From Labilibaculum sp. (GTDB taxonomy: Bacteria > Bacteroidota > Bacteroidia > Bacteroidales > Marinifilaceae): a stretch of DNA of 64,000 nucleotides. Where the stretch lies: contig JAEINT010000020.1 in assembly GCA_016342745.1 (NCBI GenBank), positions 54,137 to 118,136 of the forward strand, given 5' to 3'. A program made the position numbers and the translations under genes. A model generated the notes under the pieces. The model was not told where the DNA came from. It did not search any database and was given only the letters and a program-made list of their open reading frames with translations. The number at the start of each line of letters is the position of its first letter. The stretch's first letter is position 1. Of the stretch, positions 43,600 to 53,300 are shown in pieces.

Positions 43600-44286
43600 A
43601 TGGTTAAATATCCACTTCTTATCACCTTCGTCTTACTCTTATCATGCAATTGTATGAATGCACAACAAACTGAGAAACAATCCAAATCGGGTGTTCACTA
43701 CCTTGAATACATTCCGAGTGTAAAAGAAAAATCAGAAAAACTCCCCTTACTGATATTTTTACACGGCATGGGAGAACGAGGAGCCGATTTAAACAAACTT
43801 AAAGTTCATGGACCGCCCTCTTTTTTAGATCAAAAAACAGATTTTCCATTTATTTGCATTTCTCCGCAGTGTCCTGATACAGTTTACTGGAATGAGGATT
43901 TGCTGCTTCCCTTTTATGAGGAAATCATGACTAAATATCCGGTTGATAAAAGCCGAATTTACCTTACTGGTTTGAGCATGGGCGGTTTTGGAACCTGGGC
44001 TTCGATAATTGCAAAGCCAGATCTTTTTGCTGCGGCAGCTCCTATTTGTGGTGGTGGAGATCCAAGCAAAGTAGAGGCGATAAAAGAGATGCCTATTTGG
44101 GTATTTCACGGAGCTAAAGATGATGTAGTTCCTCTAGTCCGATCAGAAGAAATGGTGAATAGCCTAAAGAAATTGGGCAGCAAAGTAAAATTCACAATCT
44201 ACCCTGAGGCATTTCACAATTCATGGACAGAAACCTACAACAATCCAGAATTGTACGAATGGTTTTTAAGCCATCAAAAGAAATAA
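43600..44286 (+). CDS. Secreted alpha/beta-hydrolase esterase (phospholipase/carboxylesterase-like)
   Basis: 228 residues with a hydrophobic export signal (LLITFVLLLSCNC); the Cys residues leave open a lipoprotein (LLSC) or cleavage after MNAQ. The fold shows the oxyanion stretch LLIFLHGMGERG, nucleophile elbow GLSMGG (Ser126), acid in HGAKDDVVP and catalytic His in EAFHNSW. The short size and the PQCPD...W pattern match the predicted-peptidase / phospholipase-carboxylesterase group often attached to polysaccharide utilisation. Substrate unknown. Shares a terminator with the giant adhesin gene. Confidence 0.88.
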   Translation: MVKYPLLITFVLLLSCNCMNAQQTEKQSKSGVHYLEYIPSVKEKSEKLPLLIFLHGMGERGADLNKLKVHGPPSFLDQKTDFPFICISPQCPDTVYWNEDLLLPFYEEIMTKYPVDKSRIYLTGLSMGGFGTWASIIAKPDLFAAAAPICGGGDPSKVEAIKEMPIWVFHGAKDDVVPLVRSEEMVNSLKKLGSKVKFTIYPEAFHNSWTETYNNPELYEWFLSHQKK

Positions 44287-44287
44287 A

Positions 44288-44321
44288 AAAAGCGGCTGAA
44301 TTATAAAATTCAGCCGCTTTT
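44288..44321. terminator. Bidirectional rho-independent terminator
   Basis: Perfect inverted repeat, 15-bp arms (44288-44302 and 44307-44321), 4-nt loop, with A and T tracts at either side. Lies between the esterase stop (44286) and the adhesin stop (44348). Confidence 0.92.
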
Positions 44322-44347
44322 GCTTTATGGTTGGTTTAAAGTATAAT

Positions 44348-47300
44348 CTAATACATCATGTAAATATATCCCATAACTGGCTTTTTACCATCGCCTAAAC
44401 TTAGCACATAATAGTAAGTTCCAGAAGGCAATTTACTCTTCGTCAATCGACCTTTTACATTTCCAAAACCATCCCACGAATTGTCGTAGCGTTTCTTCGT
44501 GTAAACCGTATTTCCCCATCGATTAAATATTTCAATTTTATTATTTGGATAATCCTCGATTCCTACAATCGTGAAAGTTTCATTTTCATCATCACCATTT
44601 GGCGTAAATGTTTGAGGAATAAATACATCTTCAGGAACAACTTCAATATTAACCCTCGCTACAGCCATAGCGTTATCAATATCTGACACCTGATACTCGA
44701 AATATACATCGCCTACAAAATTTACTTTCGTATTGTAAACCAAGAGTTTTAGATCCTCAATACTGATTGTTTCTCCTACTTGAACTGCATGTCCGTTAAT
44801 TGCAATTTCTCCAAACTTAGGAATGTGTAAAATATGAACAGTCAAATCATCTCCATCAGGATCAAACGGCTCAACAATTTCCAATAAGTTGTTTTGCGTG
44901 CCTTCAAATACTGTTATTGACTTGTTGTAGGCTAAAGGCGCATCTTTCACTTGATTAACCATTAAATGAACAGTTGCCGTAGCTGTCTGAACAGGACTAC
45001 CCAAATCGCTAATTTCATACTGGAAAGAATCTTCACCAAAGTAATTAGCTTCTGGAGTATAAATGTAAGTTCCATCCTCGTTTATGGTCAATTCTCCGTG
45101 AGCAACATCGACAATTGCAGTTGTGTTTATTTCTAATACATCCGAATCGATATCGCTATCATTTTCCAACAAGTTTGTTCCACGCAAGACTTCATCTTCA
45201 TTAACAACAGCATAATCATCTTGTGCCAAAGGCGCATCGTTAACTGCTGTTATAACAAGAGCAACAAACACAGTGTTTCCATCCTTATCACCATCATTTA
45301 CTGTGTAAGTAAACTGATCGAATGTTGTTTCACTTCCGTCATGCTTATAAACAAATGAACCATCTTCTTCTAAAGTTAGCTCTCCATGCTCAACACCATC
45401 TTTTAAAATGGCTTTTAAATGCTCACTATCGATATCCGAATCGTTCACTAAAACACCTTCCCCATTTACGCTTAAAGTTTCTCCTTCTTTCAAGCTATAT
45501 TCATCTGGATTTGCGATTGGCATATCATTAAAATCAGCAACATTAATTGTAAATCGTTGCTTAATACTAATATCAATACCTCCATTCGCTAAACCACCAT
45601 CATCTTTCATTACAACTACAAGATCTGCAAGCCCGCTCTTTTCATCAGCAATGGTAAAACTTAAATTACCTTCCGAATCGATTTCTGGTTGCTTGCTAAA
45701 CAACTCAGTATTCGAATTCTCTATTTTAAATTCCCATGTTTGATATCCTTCATTATCTGGCCCAACAACAATATTTGAAGCCCAATTATTAAATTTCTGA
45801 TCTCCGGCATCTTCTCCCAATTCAATGTCTGATCCTTTTGTAAAACTTGGAGCATCATTAATATCTAGAATCTCTATTTTAAAGCTCTTCTTATCACTAG
45901 AATCCGTTCCTCCTTCAGAAGTCCCTCCATCATCCTTCAAAACAACATTGATCGTCGCAATACCATGTACATCTTTTGCAGGTTGGAAACTTAGGTTTCC
46001 ATCCTTTTCAATTTTTGGTTGCTTGCTAAATAAATCTTCTCTATCATTTGTTACTGTGAATATAATCTTTTGATTACGCTCACTTGGCGGACCTTTTTTA
46101 ATGTCTTTAGCCCATCCTTTTTTGAATTTAAATCCCGCATCTTCTTTCACTTGCAATAAAGTATCCATCACAAAAGTTGGTGCATCGTTTACAGGCAAAA
46201 CATCAATTACAAAATCACCTTCAATTATTGAGTTATCGTAGCTAGTTGCTTTAATTGTTATCGTATGGCTAGTCCACTTTTCGTAATCAATTAAAGCGGT
46301 GTTATTAACACTCACAACACCCGATGTTTCATCAATGGCAAACCTAGCATTGGCATCATCGCTCAAGCTATAAATAACCTTATCTCCATCTGAATCTGTT
46401 GCATTAGCAGTAATTCCCACTAAATAACCTTCAATCGTATGTTCGTAAATAAAATTATCATTTGCATTGATATCAAATAAATTTTGAACCGCATTATCAG
46501 TATCTCCTTCACCAGGATTCGAACCATCTCCGTCCAATACGGCAATTTCAAATACCTTTGTAACAAAACTTCCATCGGTACTTAAAGCTTTTACTTCTAC
46601 ATTATGAGAAGTCCACTGCTCGTAATCCAATTTCGTTTCATCAGCTACTGTGATAATTCCTGTACTCGCATCAATTGCAAATCGTCCTTCAGCATCATCA
46701 ATTAAAGTATAGCTTACCAAATCCGCATCAGGATCAATAGCCAAGGCGGTAATTCCTACTTCATCGCCATTCTTAGCATTCTCGCTTATTTCATTGCTTG
46801 CAGGATCATTATCTGTAATTTCGGATATAGCATGATCTGTATCTCCTCCGCCTGGCGTTGTGCCATCAGCTTCAGTGATTGCAATCTCGAAATCTTTACT
46901 GGTTGTAGATAAATCTGTACTGGTTGCTTTTACGCTCACTGTTGCTTTGTGATCAGTAAGATCTGCTGAATCGTAATCGATGTTGCCTTTTACAGTAACC
47001 ACTCCAGTTTCAGAATCAATCTGGAACCAGCCATGGAAATCGTCAGTCAACTCGTAAGTTACCTTATCGCCATCTTCATCAACAACATTGGCTATCAAAT
47101 GAACGATGTCGTTTACTGCTGCATTTTCATTGATTTCGTTAGCAGTAAGATCAGTATCAGTAATGTCTTTTCCAGTGATCAAATGATCAGTATCTCCTCC
47201 ACCCGGCGTTGTGCCATCGGCTTCAGTGATTACAATCTCAAAATCTTTACTAGTATTCGATAGATCTGTACTTGTTGCTTTTACATTTACTGTTGCTTTG

Positions 47301-50300
47301 TGATCAGTCAAATCAGTAGAGTCGTAATCGATGTTTCCTTTTACAGTAACCACTCCAGTTTCAGAATCAATTTGGAACCAGCCATGGAAATCATCAGTCA
47401 ACTCGTAAGTTACCTTATCGCCATCTTCATCAAGAACATTGGCTGTCAAATGAACGATGTCGTTTGCTGTTGCATTTTCATTGATTTCGTTCGCTGCAAG
47501 ATCTGTATCAGTAATGTCTTTTCCAGTAATTAGGTGATCCGTGTCTCCTCCACCTGGCGTTGTGCCATCAGCTTCAGTGATTGCAATCTCAAAATCTTTA
47601 CTCGTTGTAGATAAATCTGTACTGGTTGCTTTTACGCTAACTGTTGCTTTGTGATCAGTCAAATCAGTAGAATCGTAATCGATGTTACCTTTTACAGTAA
47701 CCACTCCTGTTTCAGAATCAATCTGGAACCAGCCATGGAAATCGTTAGTCAACTCGTAAGTTACTTTGTCGCCATCTTCATCAACTAAATTGGCTGTCAA
47801 ATGAACGATGTCATTTACCGCTGCATTTTCTGAAATTGTATTTGAATCCGCATCAATATCTGCAATATCTTTTCCAGTGATCAAATGATCCGTATCTCCT
47901 TCACCTGGTGTTGTGCCATCTGCTTCAGTGATAACAATCTCGAAATCTTTGCTGGTTGTAGATAAATCTGTACTGGTTGCTTTTACATTTACAGTCGCTT
48001 TGTGATCAGTCAAATCAGTAGAATCGTAATCGATGTTGCCTTTTACAGTAACAATTCCTGTATTAGCATCAATCTGGAACCAGCCGTGGAAATCGTTAGT
48101 CAACTCGTAAGTTACCTTATCGCCATCTTCATCAACAACATTAGCAGTCAAATGAACGATGTCGTTTACCGCAGCATTTTCATTGATTTCGTTAGCTGCA
48201 AGATCAGTATCAGTAATGTCTTTTCCAGTGATCAAATGATCCGTATCTCCTTCACCTGGTGTTGTGCCATCTGCTTCAGTGATTGCAATCTCAAAATCTT
48301 TACTAGTATTCGATAGATCTGTACTTGTTGCTTTTACATTTACTGTTGCTTTGTGATCAGTCAAATCAGTAGAGTCGTAATCGATGTTTCCTTTTACAGT
48401 AACCACTCCTGTTTCAGAATCAATCTGGAACCAGCCGTGGAAATCGTTAGTCAACTCGTAAGTTACCTTATCGCCATCTTCATCAACAACATTAGCAGTC
48501 AAATGAACGATGTCGTTTACCGCAGCATTTTCATTGATTTCGTTAGCTGCAAGATCAGTATCAGTAATGTCTTTTCCAGTGATCAAATGATCCGTATCTC
48601 CTTCACCTGGTGTTGTGCCATCTGCTTCAGTGATAACAATCTCGAAATCTTTGCTGGTTGTAGATAAATCTGTACTGGTTGCTTTTACATTTACAGTCGC
48701 TTTGTGATCAGTCAAATCAGTAGAATCGTAATCGATGTTGCCTTTTACAGTAACCACTCCAGTTTCAGAATCAATCTGGAACCAGCCATGGAAATCGTTA
48801 GTCAACTCGTAAGTTACTTTATCGCCATCTTCATCAAGAACATTGGCTGTCAAATGAACGATGTCGTTTACCGCAGCATTTTCATTGATTTCATTATCTG
48901 CAAGATCTGTATCAGTAATGTCTTTTCCAGTAATTAGGTGATCCGTATCTCCTCCGCCTGGCGTTGTGCCATCAGCTTCAGTGATTGCAATCTCAAAATC
49001 TTTACTAGTTGTAGATAAATCTGTACTTGTTGCTTTAACGCTTACAGTCGCTTTGTGATCAGTCAAATCAGTAGAATCGTAATCGATGTTGCCTTTTACA
49101 GTAACCACTCCTGTTTCAGAATCAATCTGGAACCAACCATGGAAATCGTCAGTCAACTCGTAAGTTACCTTATCGCCATCTTCATCAACTACATTGGCTG
49201 TCAAATGAACGATGTCGTTTGCTGTTGCATTTTCATTGATTTCGTTAGCTGCAAGATCTGTATCAGTAATGTCTTTTCCAGTAATTAGGTGATCCGTATC
49301 TCCTCCGCCTGGCGTTGTGCCATCAGCTTCAGTGATTGCAATCTCAAAATCTTTACTAGTTGTAGATAAATCTGTACTTGTTGCTTTAACGCTTACAGTC
49401 GCTTTGTGATCAGTCAAATCAGTAGAATCGTAATCGATGTTGCCTTTTACAGTAACCACTCCTGTTTCAGAATCAATCTGGAACCAACCATGGAAATCGT
49501 CAGTCAACTCGTAAGTTACCTTATCGCCATCTTCATCAACTACATTGGCTGTCAAATGAACGATGTCGTTTGCTGTTGCATTTTCATTGATTTCGTTCGC
49601 TGCAAGATCTGTATCAGTAATGTCTTTTCCAGTAATTAGGTGATCCGTGTCTCCTCCACCTGGCGTTGTGCCATCAGCTTCAGTGATTGCAATCTCGAAA
49701 TCCTTACTTGTGAAAGAAAGGTCTGTACTTGTTGCTTTAACGCTTACAGTCGCTTTGTGATCAGTCAAATCAGTAGAATCGTAATCGATGTTTCCTTTTA
49801 CAGTAACCACTCCAGTTTCAGAATCAATCTGGAACCAGCCGTGGAAATCGTCAGTCAACTCGTAAGTTACTTTATCGCCATCTTCATCAAGAATATTGGC
49901 TGTCAAATGAACAAGGTCGTTTGCTGTTGCATTTTCATTTACTTCGTTAGCTGCAAGATCAGTATCAGTAATGTCTTTTCCAGTAATTAGGTGATCCGTA
50001 TCTCCTCCACCCGGCGTTGTGCCATCTGCTTCAGTGATTACAATCTCAAAATCTTTACTCGTTGTAGATAAATCTGTACTGGTAGCTTTTACATTTACAG
50101 TTGCTTTGTGATCAGTAAGATCTGCTGAATCGTAATCGATGTTGCCTTTTACAGTAACAATTCCTGTATTAGCATCAATCTGGAACCAACCATGGAAATC
50201 GTCAGTCAACTCGTAAGTTACCTTATCGCCATCTTCATCAAGAACATTGGCTGTCAAATGAACAAGGTCGTTTGCTGATGCATTTTCATTTACTTCGTTA

Positions 50301-53300
50301 GCTGCAAGATCAGTATCAGTAATGTCTTTTCCAGTAATTAGGTGATCCGTATCTCCTCCACCCGGCGTTGTGCCATCTGCTTCAGTGATTACAATCTCAA
50401 AATCTTTACTCGTTGTAGATAAATCTGTACTGGTAGCTTTTACATTTACAGTTGCTTTGTGATCAGTCAAATCAGTAGAATCGTAATCGATGTTGCCTTT
50501 TACAGTAACCACTCCTGTTTCAGAATCAATCTGGAACCAGCCATGGAAATCATCAGTCAACTCGTAAGTTACCTTATCGCCATCTTCATCAAGAACATTG
50601 GCTGTCAAATGAACGATGTCGTTTGCTGTTGCATTTTCATTGATTTCGTTCGCTGCAAGATCTGTATCAGTAATGTCTTTTCCAGTAATTAGGTGATCCG
50701 TGTCTCCTCCACCTGGCGTTGTGCCATCAGCTTCAGTGATTGCAATCTCAAAATCTTTACTCGTTGTAGATAAATCTGTACTGGTAGCTTTTACATTTAC
50801 AGTTGCTTTGTGATCAGTAAGATCTGCTGAATCGTAATCGATATTTCCTTTTACGCTTACTACTCCAGAGTTTGTATCAATCTGGAACCAGCCATGGAAA
50901 TCATCCGTTAGCTCGTAAGTTACTTTATCACCATCTTCATCAATTACATTTGCTGTCAAATGAACGATGTCATTAATAGCTGCATTTTCTGAAATGGTAT
51001 TTGAATCGGTATCGATATCAGCAATGTCTTTTCCAGTGATCAAATGATCGGTATCTCCTCCTTCTGCATTGATTACAGTAATGGTGAAAGTCTCATTTGA
51101 AGTACTTCCATCAGTACTGGTAGCAACTACTTTTACCAAGTAACTTGGTGTAGTATCAAAATCCAAATTACCATTTACGGTTACAACTCCTGATGTTGGA
51201 TCAATTGAAAATGGTACTATTCCATCAATTGCATAAGTCACAAGATCACCATCTGGATCGATAGCTTTTGCTGTTAATCCTGTTGATGCGCCAATTGCAG
51301 CATTTTCATTGACCTTATTATCATCTGTATTACTATCGGTAACTGGACCAACTGGATTATCTGTATCTCCTTCACCTGTTGTAGTTCCGTCGGCATCTAA
51401 AATGGTAATGGTGAAAGTCTCGTTTGAAGTACTTCCATCAGTACTGGTAGCGATTATCTTAACTGAATAACTTGGTGTAGTATCAAAATCCAAATTACCA
51501 TTAACTTTTACAACTCCTGAAGTTGGATCAATTGAAAATGGTACTATTCCATCAATTGCATAAGTCACAAGATCACCATCTGGATCAGTTGCTTCTGCTG
51601 TTAATCCTGTTGATGCGCCAATTGCAGCATTTTCATTAACCTTATTATCATCTGTATTACTATCAGTAACTGGACCAACTGGATTATCAGTATCGCCACC
51701 TCCTTGAGTTGAGCCATCCGCATTAATTACTGCAATGGTGAAAGTTTCGTTTGAAGTACTGCCATCAGTACTGGTAGCGATTACCTTAACTGAATAGCTT
51801 GGTGTGGTATCAAAATCCAAATTGCCATTTACGGTTACAACTCCTGATGTTGGATCAATTGCAAATGGTACGCTTCCATCAATTGCATAAGTCACAAGAT
51901 CACCATCTGGATCGGTAGCTTTTGCTGTTAATCCTGTTGATGCGCCAATTGCAGCATTTTCATTGACTTTATTGTCTACTGAGTTGCTATCGGTAACTGG
52001 TCCAACTGGGTTATCTGTATCTCCCTCACCTGGCGTTGTTCCATCTGCATTGATTATTGTAATGGTAAAGGTTTCATTTGAAGTACTTCCATCAGTACTG
52101 GTAGCGATTACCTTAACTAAATAACTTGGTGTAGTATCAAAATCCAAGTTGCCATTAACTTTTACAACTCCTGATGTTGGATCAATTGCAAATGGTACGC
52201 TTCCATCAATTGCATAAGTCACAAGATCGCCATCTGGATCAGTTGCTTCTGCTGTTAATCCTGTTGATGCGCCAATTGCAGCATTTTCATTGACCTTATT
52301 ATCATCTGTATTACTATCGGTAACTGGTCCTACTGGATTATCTGTATCTCCCTCACCTGGCGTTGTTCCATCTGCATTAATTACTGCAATGGTGAAAGTT
52401 TTTGTCTTGCTACTACCATCAGTACTCAAGGCTTTTACCGTTACATCATGAGAAGTTGCATCCTCATAATTCAGTTTTGTATCATCTGCAACTGTAATGA
52501 TTCCATCAGAATCAATCGCAAATCTACCTTCTGCATCATCAGTTAATGAGTAAGAAATCAAATCACCAGCATCTGCATCCGTAGCTTCTGCGGTAATTCC
52601 TACTGAATCGCCGTTGCTTGCATTTTCACTGATCTGGTTTGCTGCAGTATTTGTATCTGTAATTGCTGAAATTTCATTATCTGTATCGCCACCTCCTTGT
52701 GTTGAGCCATCTGCATTGATTACGGCAATGGTAAAAATCTTGGTTTTACTACTTCCATCCGTACTTAAAGCTTTAACTGTTACATTGTGAGAAGTTGCAG
52801 CTTCGTAATCCAATTGATCTTCATCAGCAACAGTAATAACTCCTGTACTTGCATCAATCGCAAATCTACCTTCTGCATTATCAGTTAAGCTGTAAGAAAT
52901 TACATCTCCTGCATCTGCATCCGTAGCTTCTGCGGTAATTCCTACTGAATCGCCGTTGCTTGCATTTTCACTGATCTGGTTTGCTGCAGTATTTGTATCT
53001 GTAATTGCTGAAATTTCATTATCTGTATCGCCACCTCCTTGTGTTGAGCCATCTGCATTGATTACGGCAATGGTAAAAATCTTGGTTTTACTACTTCCAT
53101 CCGTACTTAAAGCTTTAACTGTTACATTGTGAGAAGTTGCAGCTTCGTAATCCAATTGATCTTCATCAGCAACAGTAATAACTCCTGTACTTGCATCAAT
53201 CGCAAATCTACCTTCTGCATTATCAGTTAAGCTGTAAGAAATTACATCTCCTGCATCTGCATCCGTAGCTTCTGCGGTAATTCCTACTGAATCGCCATTG

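Noticed and set aside
46842..50692. Repeated plus-strand open frames of 77-116 codons, all alike, running opposite the cadherin repeats
   Set aside because: They follow the 351-bp period and arise because the antisense frame of a homogeneous coding repeat happens to be open. They have no promoter or sensible composition (Ile/Ser/Cys-rich), and the sense frame is a well-supported protein.
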